Shown: positions 17,301 through 25,413, counted from the first letter of the stretch. The stretch is DNA of 35,429 nucleotides from Fidelibacterota bacterium (GCA_018692355.1 JABHKE010000155.1:1-35429), one strand, 5' to 3'. Numbers and translations are program-made. The notes: generated by a model from the letters alone, not told the origin.

Positions 17301-17764
17301 TGCAACAAATGCTCCAGAAACAACAAGGTCTCCGAAAATCCTTAGAACAAATGATGAATGAGATGCGACATTCCGGGCAAAAAGGTATGGGGGATCTAGG
17401 TGGTATTGGTAAAGAAATGGATGAGGTAATCAAGGACCTTCAGCGACGTCGATTCACCCGAAAAACTAAAGAACGGCAACAACGGATATTGTCCCGAATG
17501 CTAGATAGTCAAACATCAATGACTCAACGTGGATTCAAGGACGAGCGAAAATCAACATCTGCGGAATCTACAGTAGCATTCGAAGGCCCTGGTGGGTTAC
17601 CAGCCGATATGGGACAACGGCAAAGTCTTGCTCTTCAGGCTTTAAATAAAGCCATTAATGCGGGATATTCTCGGGAACATCAAACAATGATTAAGCGATA
17701 TTTTAACTCATTGAGCCAACTCCAAACTGAGCAAAAAAGCATGGAGACTGACAATGAAAAATAA
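14336..17764 (+). CDS. DUF4175 family large membrane protein
   Basis: An 1142-residue protein. Two transmembrane segments (about 18-40 and 47-67) and a third (about 152-170) anchor it. Residues about 190-530 are beta-rich, with repeats like PPKYSGLSAES and YEVRRPMYLKADP typical of the periplasmic part of DUF4175. From about 540 to 1000 it becomes a long coiled coil and then an extreme Met/Gln-rich tract (MMMQELMQMQQQ, MQQMLQKQQG). The basic C-terminal portion RRRFTRKTKERQQ is typical of the family. The architecture suggests a scaffold from the inner membrane into the periplasm. It overlaps the DUF4159 stop by TAATG and the next gene by 11 bp. Function unknown in the literature as I know it. 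Confidence 0.8.
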   Translation: MQIKKHIQNARSIRFWQDVILSLLWIGIIGSLLFLIGIELETVFYFLPVIKVKILILICALLSGYLFFWLIQYFRAESDQIDSYKIETLALQLGRAAFPEKQDTILNALQLESSSVKNESEDLAKSYINKISKKLKNLNYNSLLKDEKLDSLKKGLLGTWILLILIFSMNYQETGDAFYRWSTPTIKFQAPKPFSLSSISGDIHILGGEKAEIKILANGGKPDTVSLQLTPSQTSTQKRDSLTLTFLTVLDTMGNYRFELPELFQDYSYRAVVNAEFFWEAWRQVASVPDTIFVTDRPFFESFLITVVPPKYSGLSAESQEGNVAVVQGLKGSIAQIYLSSNRILESAWLIINGERINLASTHRSASGYFTMIDEGEFTVNLVDQRGITNRDPVPYTIEIIPDHDPSLFVIKPPPMIELGSDQTIPIHLEIEDDYGFTNLQVAYEVRRPMYLKADPYVAMLTLNDLNPDTVVQTIHNLWDLVDMLLMPEDEVHFHFELTDNDIISGPKKTVSSTFIARVPSLADLYETAENTESDFMEEITTGTENFQELKELFETLELEALKTKDLDWNQQQSVKNAIEKTKEQFANMEKMAETIESITEQADKHDLFSPDLLDKFKELSDLVRDVIPEDMLTNMDNLQESLENMDMKQLQNTLNDLAENINQIEQDLDRYLEIFKRLQAEQKMDELQTRMEQLFDQQQSLDQEINQTNEQTDKSTLKRLEQEEKRNLEEFENLKSLMEEASELVEDYSQKTSDDLSELAESPLTEQTKSSLMETMNSLSQQNLQQSQNSSEQSLDNMQMMMQELMQMQQQFQQETVAEMTEKFQALMQDMLYLSSQEEQLRSEVKSASRNSPRLREMAARQQVLQDQLQSIMNQMMDLSKETFAITPEIGRSVGKANAGMQEAKNKLTDRNVSQAGENQNMAMEGLNEAALGLFNSMQSMQQSGSASGYSQFLKMMQQMAGQQQGLNQQGMQLSMGQMAAAAQQQMMQQMLQKQQGLRKSLEQMMNEMRHSGQKGMGDLGGIGKEMDEVIKDLQRRRFTRKTKERQQRILSRMLDSQTSMTQRGFKDERKSTSAESTVAFEGPGGLPADMGQRQSLALQALNKAINAGYSREHQTMIKRYFNSLSQLQTEQKSMETDNEK

Positions 17765-19616
17765 ATGCCTGATTTTCATATGTCTGTTTTTCTGCTATGC
17801 CCTTTTGGGACAAAATAAATCATCTATAAATGCATCTATAAAAACAGCAAAAATGCTGGAAAGAAAAGGAGATGTGGATGGAGCAATCGCAATCTATGAA
17901 GCGGTACTATTAAAAGATCCCAAAAATCATCGAACCATACGAGATATGAAATCTATATTAAAGATAAATCAACGGTATGATGAAGGAATTCTATTCATTC
18001 GTGAAAGGCTTATTCACACTCCAAATGACATTCAACTTTATTCCGAGTTGGGAGAATTATACTTTTTAAATGGGCAGCAAAAGGAAGCAAAAACTATCTG
18101 GACTGCAGGGACAGAAAAATTTAAAAATAATCGTTCCTATTACCAAATCATGGTTTCGCTTTATAGCCGGCTCAGTCTGGATAAAGAACTAATCTCATTA
18201 TTAGATATAGGCAGAGAAAAATTTGGTAAATCTTTTATGGCCTATGAAGTGGGAATCCATTACCAAGCCCGGCGAGTTTATGACAAAGCCATGGACCAAT
18301 TCATTCTTCAACTTTCCCATAAGCCTAAACATAATGAAGTCATCCAGCGTAGAATTCTTCTCATGAGCGATGATGAAGATGCAGTTCCAATCATAGAGAA
18401 TAAACTTAAAATAGCATCACAAAAATATCCAGGTATACTACTTAACGTCTTGAGTGAATTCTATTTTAAACAGCGAGAATATGATCACGCCTTCGATGTA
18501 AAAAAAGATGGGTCTGAATCTGGAAGAATCAATATTAATGATTGGCTGACATTTGCAAATGAATGTCGGAAAGAAAATCAGTATAAAATTTCAATCGAGG
18601 CATACAATTTTATTCTTGGTCAAAAAATTAATTCGAATTGGGTAGGGAAAGCATTATTGGGACTCGCCCAAACATTTGAAGATCAAATTATTCCAAGTCA
18701 AGAATCTCATTTGATTCCATACTTTTTCGATAACAATTTGTTTTTCGAAGATCCATTCCAGTTGAATTCAACTCTATCATCCGAGCATCTTGAATCCAGC
18801 CTTGCTCTGTATGATTCTCTCTTGATTTCTCTTCCAAAATCTCCCCTTTTGGCAGAAGCATATTTCCGCTTAAGCGAAATAAAATATAGGATTCTCCATG
18901 ATTTTGATCAGGCATACAATCTGCTTCATAAAGCTATGCAAAATAAACCGGATAAGAGATTAAGATTGAAAATTGTGTTAAGAATTGCAGATGTTTTAAT
19001 GGCAAAAGGACAATCAGAAGAAGCTTTAATGTTTTTAAATAGACAATTAAAGCAAAACTATTTGCCTGCAATTGAACAAAAAATGATACTGGTCCACTTT
19101 TTAACGGATGATCCTGATTCCACCATTAAAATTGTTCAATCATCATTCATAACCATGAGTCCTATTGATCCGTCTTTCAATGATCTGATGGAACTGAAAA
19201 ATATCCTTACACAATATTATAACAATGATCCTTCTGAGAAAATAACCTTTCAACATTTTCTAAAAGCAGAATGGTATTTAAGACAACGGAAAATTGGTGA
19301 TGCGATCCGGGAGTTAAATTTTCTTTCGAATCAGGATTCTATGGCAGCTATCGCCCCTTTAGCCACGCTTCGAAGGGGACTTTTACATTATAGACTCAAA
19401 GAATATGACAAATCACTGAATTTGGCATACTCTCTTGGTGGGACTCCGTTGGAAGATAGAGGTATCATCTTGGCCGGACAAATCTACGAAACAAAATATT
19501 TAGATGTTGATAAAGCCATGGAACAATACATGCGAATCCTTGATGAATTTCCCGAATCCATTTTTTCTGAACCCATTCGGTATCACATACGGACGCTGCA
19601 ACAAACGGAAAGTTAA
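17754..19616 (+). CDS. Exported TPR-repeat protein
   Basis: A 620-residue protein with a signal peptide (MKNKCLIFICLFF, cleavage at LLG before Gln). Nearly the whole mature chain is helical repeats; clear TPR-like units include KGDVDGAIAIYEAVLLKDPK near the N terminus, FDQAYNLLHKAMQNKPDKR in the middle, and DVDKAMEQYMRILDEFPESI at the C terminus. TPR arrays dock partner proteins, so a scaffold for the neighbouring DUF4159, DUF4175 and AsnB-like proteins in the periplasm is plausible but inferred. The start overlaps the DUF4175 gene by 11 bp with GGAG 7 nt upstream, one of the few SD-like sites here. Its TAA overlaps the next ATG (TAATG). Confidence 0.8.
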   Translation: MKNKCLIFICLFFCYALLGQNKSSINASIKTAKMLERKGDVDGAIAIYEAVLLKDPKNHRTIRDMKSILKINQRYDEGILFIRERLIHTPNDIQLYSELGELYFLNGQQKEAKTIWTAGTEKFKNNRSYYQIMVSLYSRLSLDKELISLLDIGREKFGKSFMAYEVGIHYQARRVYDKAMDQFILQLSHKPKHNEVIQRRILLMSDDEDAVPIIENKLKIASQKYPGILLNVLSEFYFKQREYDHAFDVKKDGSESGRININDWLTFANECRKENQYKISIEAYNFILGQKINSNWVGKALLGLAQTFEDQIIPSQESHLIPYFFDNNLFFEDPFQLNSTLSSEHLESSLALYDSLLISLPKSPLLAEAYFRLSEIKYRILHDFDQAYNLLHKAMQNKPDKRLRLKIVLRIADVLMAKGQSEEALMFLNRQLKQNYLPAIEQKMILVHFLTDDPDSTIKIVQSSFITMSPIDPSFNDLMELKNILTQYYNNDPSEKITFQHFLKAEWYLRQRKIGDAIRELNFLSNQDSMAAIAPLATLRRGLLHYRLKEYDKSLNLAYSLGGTPLEDRGIILAGQIYETKYLDVDKAMEQYMRILDEFPESIFSEPIRYHIRTLQQTES

Positions 19617-20863
19617 TGAAACAGTTAATTCTATTTCTCTCTATCTCATTCGTCTTCGGACAAAAAATCCTTATTCCAATGGATCAGTCACAAAACGACC
19701 ATTTAAAAGCATATGGTATTGCCTATTTCACATTAACAAAAAATACTACAATTGAATGGCTGTTAAATTACCGCGGAGGTTCCTTTTTAATTGATGCGCA
19801 TCAATTTGTTCAAACAGAGTGTAGAATTCGTGGAGTCACTTTTGAACCGATAAATGTAAATGATTTGGTTAATATTTATTCAGAAATAGACCAAGGCAAT
19901 ATGGATATTGTTCTCTTGGAAAAGAAACCGAAAATTGCTATTTACACGCCACCTAACAAACAACCCTGGGATGATGCTGTAACATTGGCGCTTAATTATG
20001 CAGAAGTGGATTATGAAACACTTTGGGATAATGAAGTTCACTTGGGGAAATTAGCAGATTATGATTGGCTCCATTTACATCATGAAGATTTTACAGGGCA
20101 ATACGGAAAATTTTACCGCAGTCATCACAACGCCCAATGGTATCGGGATCAGCAAAGACAATTTGAATCTGTAGCCACTAATTTAGGATACCGCAGTGTC
20201 CACGAACAAAAGAAAGCCATTGCACGGAATATTAAAAATTATGTGGGCAATGGCGGATTCCTTTTTGCCATGTGCTCCGCCACAGACTCATACGACATTG
20301 CACTTTCCATGGAAAATGTAGATGGGGCACATTCCGTTTTTGATGGTACACCCATCGATCCCAGCCTTCATTCAAAATTGGATTATTCGCTACCATTTGC
20401 TTTTACTGGATTCAAGCTTTTACCGGATCCCATGGTATATGAATTTTCTGATATTGATATTCCACCCAGCCATAATCCTGTAACTCGTGGAGCAGAAGCA
20501 GATTACTTTTCACTATTTGAATTTTCCGCCAAATATGATCCGGTGCCCACTATGCTTACCCAAAACCATGTGACCATTGTGAAGGGATTCATGGGACAAA
20601 CAACTGGATTCCATAAAAATAGAATTAAAAATCATATTGTGATCATGGGCGAAGACCCTGCATCAGATCAGGTAAAATATCTGCACGGAAACTTCGGAAA
20701 AGGGACATTCACTTTTTATGGTGGGCATGATCCGGAGGATTATCAACATTTTGTTGGAGACCCGCCAACAGATCTATCACTACATCGAAATTCACCAGGT
20801 TATCGATTAATCCTAAATAATATTTTATTCCCTGCTGCTCGAAAAAAAGAACGAAAAACTTGA
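19616..20863 (+). CDS. Exported 'asparagine synthetase B-like' protein of unknown function
   Basis: A 415-residue protein. Homologues in FCB genomes are, as I recall, often labelled asparagine synthetase B, recognised here by IPMDQSQNDHLKAYGIAY and EWLLNYRGGSFL. The label looks wrong: there is a signal peptide (SFVFG before Gln), no Cys at position 2 for a glutaminase domain and no SGGxDS ATP-pyrophosphatase motif. Instead DWLHLHHEDFTG, a GNGGFLFAMCSATDSYD segment with a possible nucleophile-elbow Cys, and a late GGHDPEDY segment recall class I amidotransferase/ThuA-like folds. The NGGFL word is shared with the DUF4159 protein at the head of the operon. Probably a periplasmic enzyme or binding protein; substrate unknown. 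It overlaps the GNAT gene at TTGA. Confidence 0.65.
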   Translation: MKQLILFLSISFVFGQKILIPMDQSQNDHLKAYGIAYFTLTKNTTIEWLLNYRGGSFLIDAHQFVQTECRIRGVTFEPINVNDLVNIYSEIDQGNMDIVLLEKKPKIAIYTPPNKQPWDDAVTLALNYAEVDYETLWDNEVHLGKLADYDWLHLHHEDFTGQYGKFYRSHHNAQWYRDQQRQFESVATNLGYRSVHEQKKAIARNIKNYVGNGGFLFAMCSATDSYDIALSMENVDGAHSVFDGTPIDPSLHSKLDYSLPFAFTGFKLLPDPMVYEFSDIDIPPSHNPVTRGAEADYFSLFEFSAKYDPVPTMLTQNHVTIVKGFMGQTTGFHKNRIKNHIVIMGEDPASDQVKYLHGNFGKGTFTFYGGHDPEDYQHFVGDPPTDLSLHRNSPGYRLILNNILFPAARKKERKT

Positions 20864-21297
20864 TTCATATTCGCAAAGGGGCATTTCAGGAATGCGTGGA
20901 TTTATCATCCAAAATCCCCGAATTCACCTCTCCCTACAAAATAGAAGTATATAAAAAACGGTGTGCAGGAAAGTATCTTGCTCTTATTGCTGAAATAGAC
21001 AATCAGTCGGTTGGATTTAAAATTGGCTATGACCGACTTAACGATGGCAGCTTTTATAGTTGGATGGGTGGCGTTTTACCGAAATTTCGCCGAATGGGGG
21101 TTGCTTATTCCTTAGCAAATTTCCAAGAGAAATGGGCAACCAATAATAAATTTAGTTCAATCTTATTAAAGACACGGCAAAAACACGATGGAATGATAGC
21201 ATTTTCCTTAAATCGTGGTTTTATAATTACAGAAGAAACTCAAATAACTCCAGCTGAAGAAACTCGCATCTGGATGCAAAAATCATTAAACCACTAA
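20860..21297 (+). CDS. GNAT family N-acetyltransferase
   Basis: The 145-residue protein has the GNAT core: a beta strand SFYSWMGGVLPKFRRMGVAY containing the acetyl-CoA pyrophosphate-binding pattern (R-R/x-x-G-V-A; RRMGVA), and a later NRGFI segment. GNAT enzymes transfer an acetyl group from acetyl-CoA to an amine; the substrate is unknown. The start is TTG, and it shares bases with the upstream TGA (TTGA). No ATG lies further upstream in frame without deep overlap, and the next Met lies within the core fold. It is the fifth gene in the DUF4159 run, and as a predicted cytoplasmic protein it is unlike its exported neighbours. Confidence 0.8.
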   Translation: MIHIRKGAFQECVDLSSKIPEFTSPYKIEVYKKRCAGKYLALIAEIDNQSVGFKIGYDRLNDGSFYSWMGGVLPKFRRMGVAYSLANFQEKWATNNKFSSILLKTRQKHDGMIAFSLNRGFIITEETQITPAEETRIWMQKSLNH

Positions 21298-21357
21298 AGA
21301 CATTAAGGTATGTTAAGTTCAAATTATTTCTTTGTGTTTCTTAGTGAAGTTCGTGGC
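21289..21357. repeat. Imperfect inverted repeat between GNAT and yjbQ
   Basis: CCACTAAAGACA at the end of the GNAT gene and TGTTTCTTAGTG near 21340 are near reverse complements around an AT-rich middle. The phrase 'ctttgtgtttcttagtg' resembles dispersed intergenic repeats seen in many genomes. It may be a degraded repeat element or a weak bidirectional hairpin. Confidence 0.3.
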
Positions 21358-21368
21358 AAATTAAAATA

Positions 21369-21791
21369 GTGTGGATTCAAAAAACAATTACTCTTTCTCC
21401 CAAGTCTCGCGGATTTCACATCATCACCCATGATGTATTGGAAAATATTCCTGAAATAAAAGATTTCAAGACTGGGATTCTTCAATTATTTATAAAACAT
21501 ACATCCGCTTCCTTAACCATTAACGAAAATGCGGACCCAACTGTTCGGACTGATTTCGAATCTCATTTCAATATGCTGGCACCAGAAAACCAAAGTTATT
21601 ACCAGCATACTTTTGAAGGGTCTGATGATATGCCTGCTCATTTGAAAGCTTCTCTGTTGGGATCGTCAGTTTCAATACCTATCACAGATGGGAAACTCAA
21701 CTTGGGCACGTGGCAAGGAATTTATCTCTGTGAACACCGGAACCGTGGATCTGACAGAAAATTGATTATAACGATCCAAGGATCAATATGA
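21369..21791 (+). CDS. yjbQ: YjbQ/UPF0047 family protein (secondary thiamine-phosphate synthase-like)
   Basis: The 140-residue single-domain protein matches UPF0047. FIKHTSASLTINENADP holds the conserved HTSASL motif, and GTWQGIYLCEHRNRG the second conserved block with its Glu-His. The family is compact and trimeric, and E. coli YjbQ has weak thiamine-phosphate synthase activity; the physiological role is uncertain. Start is GTG at 21369; no SD is visible. It follows the GNAT gene by 71 bp on the same strand and converges with mazG, with no hairpin terminator in the 77-bp gap. Confidence 0.88.
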   Translation: MWIQKTITLSPKSRGFHIITHDVLENIPEIKDFKTGILQLFIKHTSASLTINENADPTVRTDFESHFNMLAPENQSYYQHTFEGSDDMPAHLKASLLGSSVSIPITDGKLNLGTWQGIYLCEHRNRGSDRKLIITIQGSI

Positions 21792-21868
21792 AAAGGGTAT
21801 TAAACGCAGATAAAATTAAATCAAACAATTTGAATCTATTAAATATGTAAAATATAATTATTTACGAG

Positions 21869-22651
21869 TTACACTTTCTCTTTCGCCCGTTCCCATATTT
21901 CTTCCATTTCTTCTAAAGTGGATTCTTCCAGCTTTTTCCCTTTTGCCTTTAATTCTTCTTCTATTTTTTGGAATCGGGTCGTGAATTTTCGATTCGTCGC
22001 CCGGAGCATATCTTCAGCCGGAATATCAAAAAACCGCGAAAGATTCACTACCGAAAAAAGGACATCACCAATCTCTTCTTTAAAATTTTCCATATCCCCA
22101 GTTTCATGGGCTGATTTTAATTCATCTACTTCTTCATGAAGTTTTGCCCAAACATCATCCACATTGTCCCAATCAAATCCAGCATAGGCCGCTTTTTGTT
22201 GGAGCCGTTGGGCCCGAGTAAGCGCTGGTAGAGCCAAGGGAACACCATCCAATCGGGATTTTCTATTTTTCTCTACATGTTTTGTGGCTTCCCAATTTTG
22301 TTTGGCTTCAAAAGCAGCATCAGCTTTTTTATCCCCAAAAACGTGCGGGTGGCGCCGGACCAGTTTTTCATTCACTGTGTCCAATGAGTCAGAAATATTG
22401 AATTTTGAATCTTCTGATGCAATTTGTGACTGTAACGCTACATGAAGCAATATATCACCCAATTCTTCCTGGAATGTTTCAAAGTCGCCTTTGTCCACGC
22501 TTTCCATTACTTCATACGCTTCTTCAATAAAATAAGGGAGCAATGATGCATGTGTTTGTTCTTTATCCCAAGGACACCCATCTGGCCCACGAAGTTTTTC
22601 AACGATCTCCAAAAGTTTAATAAACTTGTCTGCAGCATCCAGTTTTTTCAT
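21869..22651 (-). CDS. mazG: Nucleoside triphosphate pyrophosphohydrolase MazG
   Basis: The 260-residue, two-domain MazG has the usual length. The first domain shows GPDGCPWDKEQTHASLLPY, EEAYEVME and EELGDILLHV (EExxE...ExxD metal sites). The second has the matching EEVDELKSA and KEEIGDVLFSVVNL motifs. MazG hydrolyses NTPs/dNTPs to monophosphates and pyrophosphate, cleaning aberrant nucleotides and lowering ppGpp in some species. The ATG directly follows the ybeY TAA (TAAATG), so translation is probably coupled. It ends the pgpH-ybeY-mazG run and converges with yjbQ. Confidence 0.95.
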   Translation of the reverse strand: MKKLDAADKFIKLLEIVEKLRGPDGCPWDKEQTHASLLPYFIEEAYEVMESVDKGDFETFQEELGDILLHVALQSQIASEDSKFNISDSLDTVNEKLVRRHPHVFGDKKADAAFEAKQNWEATKHVEKNRKSRLDGVPLALPALTRAQRLQQKAAYAGFDWDNVDDVWAKLHEEVDELKSAHETGDMENFKEEIGDVLFSVVNLSRFFDIPAEDMLRATNRKFTTRFQKIEEELKAKGKKLEESTLEEMEEIWERAKEKV

Positions 22652-23095
22652 TTAAGTCCCAAAAAGTTTATGCCAGTTTAATTGGCTTAATAAATTATTT
22701 TCTATTTTTGTCATTTCTATTTTTTCTTTTTCTGATTCGTCATTAAACCCAACCAAATGTAGGCATCCGTGAATGATGAGCCTTGCTACTTCCTTTTCAT
22801 AGAGTTCCCCAAAAGATATAGCATTCTCATTTGCTCGTGGAAGGCTAATATATATTTCACCTTCTAAATCTTTTTCATCATATTCATTTAATCGAAAAGC
22901 TATCACATCTGTCCAATGATCCCTTTGGAAAAATTCTTTCTTCAGATTGGACAACAATTCATCAGATCCAAAAATAAAGGAGATATTTCCACTGGGGGTT
23001 TCATATTTATTTAAGACCGATTTGGTTAAATTTATAACTAATTTTTTATTAGGGCATTCCAGCGTTGGATCGCAATCCACGGAAACAATGATCAT
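22652..23095 (-). CDS. ybeY: Endoribonuclease YbeY
   Basis: A 147-residue protein with FGSDELLSNLKKEFFQRD, TDVIAF and the metal site HGCLHLVGFNDESE. The usual bacterial motif is HGxLHLxGYDH; here the third His position is Asp, a variant also common in Bacteroidetes enzymes. YbeY is a zinc endoribonuclease in 16S 3'-end maturation and 70S quality control. Its ATG overlaps the pgpH stop (ATGA), matching the frequent phoH-pgpH-ybeY order, though phoH is not here. Downstream mazG abuts it. Confidence 0.93.
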   Translation of the reverse strand: MIIVSVDCDPTLECPNKKLVINLTKSVLNKYETPSGNISFIFGSDELLSNLKKEFFQRDHWTDVIAFRLNEYDEKDLEGEIYISLPRANENAISFGELYEKEVARLIIHGCLHLVGFNDESEKEKIEMTKIENNLLSQLNWHKLFGT

Positions 23096-25413
23096 GCAGA
23101 AGCAGTGCTTTTGGGATCATCGGGGTATTCCACCCGAATATGATAAATTCCCCGTAGTACAGGTAACATTCCCGTGGTACCATCCACAGTTCCCTTGATC
23201 TTATTCAATTCGTCTAACGTAAGGGGACATTCATTCAATTGACCATCATCAATGCGTCCCTTAATAATCTTATCGATCATAGCTTCGATCTTGAAAATAT
23301 CCGGTTTCTTGATAGATCGAACGGCTGCTTCTACTGCTTCGCAGATCATGAGAATGCCCGTCTCTTTTGTGTTTGGTTTTGGGCCAGGATATCGGAAGGC
23401 ACTTTCATCAACTTTGGCACCTGAGTCTTCAGCTTCTTTCAATGCCATTCGATAAAAATATTCTACGCGGGTTGTTCCATGGTGCATGGGAATAAAATTA
23501 GAAACAACTTTTGGGAGAGCATATTCCTGTGCAAGATTTAATCCTTCTTTCACATGTGCTCGGATAATACGTGCACTCATGGTATGTGTAAGTGAATCGT
23601 GTTTATTTTCCCCGCCGTATTGGTTTTCAATAAAATATTCTGACTTCGCCATTTTTCCAATATCATGATAATAAGCACCCACGCGACAAAGCAATGCATG
23701 TGCTCCAATCGCATTTGCACATGATTCTGCAAGATTGCCAACCACGATGCTATGATTAAAGGTCCCATTTGTTTCTTGTTGAGCTCGTTTTAATAGTGGA
23801 TGATCATAATCTAATAATTCAATCAAAGTTAAATTGGTGGTTACTTCAAACAAGATCTCAAATAGACCAATCAATCCATAAGTCACAATTGGTGCTAAAA
23901 TACTGTTGATGGTTAATAATTGAATATCACTTAACATGGTAATCCAATTATGTTCTTTAAAAAGCCCCAATCCAATAATGACAAAAACACTAGCAGCAAT
24001 GAGAGCAAACATTGTGGTGAATAATTGGCTCCTTTTTCTCAATTGCCTGATATTATAAACGGCAATTGTTGCTGTGAAAAGTGAGACAATGACAAGATCA
24101 ATGTTTTGTCCCATCATGAGCCCCATGAGAATTGCCATAGAAGTTGTGGCCATAAATCCGATTCGTGCATCAAATAAAATAGTAAGGGTCATGGCACCAA
24201 CAGTTACCGGAATTAAATATTCCGACCATTCCAACCTAATCACGAATATATGAGCCAATCCCAATTGCAGTAAAAAAACGATTGAGATTAATAAAACCAA
24301 TTTCCAATCTTGGAAAATGGTAATTCGGTACACTACTAAAAATGCAAAGAACAGGGAGACCACTACCGAGAGCATCATGATTCTCCCAAGAAAGCTCAAG
24401 GCAATTTTCGCCCAGCCAGAATTGGTTTCCTGTTTTGTGATTGCCACAGATAATGAGTTTAATTTTTGAAGGACATCATCAGTAATCCGGATATTGGCAT
24501 CCACAATTAATTCATTTTCTAACACTACACCTTGGCTACGGGGAACTTTATTTAAACTCTCAATTTGATGGCGCTCAGTAAGTTGTCGATCAAATAACAG
24601 ATTTGGTTTCATAAACTCAACAATGAGATCATATCCCAGATCACGGAAAAAATAACCTTCAGAAAAAATGGAAAGCAATTCTTTTCTTGCTTTTGTCCAT
24701 GCAGACTGAAGATCATTAAAACTCTCTGGTGTTGCTAGATCCGGAACATCGCTTTGATTAATCATAACTTGGTGACTAGCAATATCACTGACTACAATAT
24801 CATAAATACCTTCTGTCCATCTATTTTTGCAAATCTGAATCACATGATCTCTATTCCGATCTAAATCCTTCATATTTTTCGGATCTTGGTCCGCTGTCAC
24901 ATAGGTAATCCATTCGGGCTTTTTTACAGTGAATGAATAGATTCGGTGGAATTCATTTGTTAGAATAGATAGATTAGCACTGTCAGACACAAATTCGGAG
25001 TGAGCTTTTTCATATTGCTTGTTATAACGACGTTCATAGACCAATCTCTTGGATTCTTCAAGTCGCCAAATGGCATGCCGTAACTCGTTTGTCATAGCAA
25101 AGAATTCACCCAAAGCATCTATCTGTTTTGCTACAATTTCATCATTTCGGTTAAAAATATAAGGTACGGACTTTTTCTGTTCATCCAAATCACTCTGTAG
25201 CCGTCCTTCAGTTTTTAAAATGGAAAAAGTAAAGGGGGCAATAATGGGTTCCCTAGTGATGTCATTGATTTGATAGGAATATTTTAACGCTTTCCCATGG
25301 GGAAAAAGAATAGAGATCAGCATTATCAAACCAAAAATAATCAGGTATTGTCTCCAATATTTATCAAATAAAAAATATAGAAAAAGTGGGTTGGGGTTTT
25401 GTTTTTCAGTCAT
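23092..25413 (-). CDS. pgpH: 7TM-HD (PgpH-type) HD phosphohydrolase, putative c-di-AMP phosphodiesterase
   Basis: A 773-residue protein with the full 7TM-HD layout: an N-terminal membrane anchor (about residues 18-36), a long extracytoplasmic domain (about 45-330), seven clustered transmembrane helices (about 335-520) and a C-terminal HD domain. The HD domain shows FNHSIVVGNLAE, GAYYHDIGK (the HD dyad) and FIPMHHGTTRVEYFY. PgpH proteins in Firmicutes hydrolyse the second messenger c-di-AMP; this is the likely but untested role here. The ATG overlaps the ACAD stop (TAATG) and its TGA overlaps ybeY, indicating one transcript. No SD is visible. Confidence 0.9.
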   Translation of the reverse strand: MTEKQNPNPLFLYFLFDKYWRQYLIIFGLIMLISILFPHGKALKYSYQINDITREPIIAPFTFSILKTEGRLQSDLDEQKKSVPYIFNRNDEIVAKQIDALGEFFAMTNELRHAIWRLEESKRLVYERRYNKQYEKAHSEFVSDSANLSILTNEFHRIYSFTVKKPEWITYVTADQDPKNMKDLDRNRDHVIQICKNRWTEGIYDIVVSDIASHQVMINQSDVPDLATPESFNDLQSAWTKARKELLSIFSEGYFFRDLGYDLIVEFMKPNLLFDRQLTERHQIESLNKVPRSQGVVLENELIVDANIRITDDVLQKLNSLSVAITKQETNSGWAKIALSFLGRIMMLSVVVSLFFAFLVVYRITIFQDWKLVLLISIVFLLQLGLAHIFVIRLEWSEYLIPVTVGAMTLTILFDARIGFMATTSMAILMGLMMGQNIDLVIVSLFTATIAVYNIRQLRKRSQLFTTMFALIAASVFVIIGLGLFKEHNWITMLSDIQLLTINSILAPIVTYGLIGLFEILFEVTTNLTLIELLDYDHPLLKRAQQETNGTFNHSIVVGNLAESCANAIGAHALLCRVGAYYHDIGKMAKSEYFIENQYGGENKHDSLTHTMSARIIRAHVKEGLNLAQEYALPKVVSNFIPMHHGTTRVEYFYRMALKEAEDSGAKVDESAFRYPGPKPNTKETGILMICEAVEAAVRSIKKPDIFKIEAMIDKIIKGRIDDGQLNECPLTLDELNKIKGTVDGTTGMLPVLRGIYHIRVEYPDDPKSTASA

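Noticed and set aside
19616-20863. True asparagine synthetase
   Set aside because: Signal peptide present, no Cys2 and no ATP-pyrophosphatase motif.
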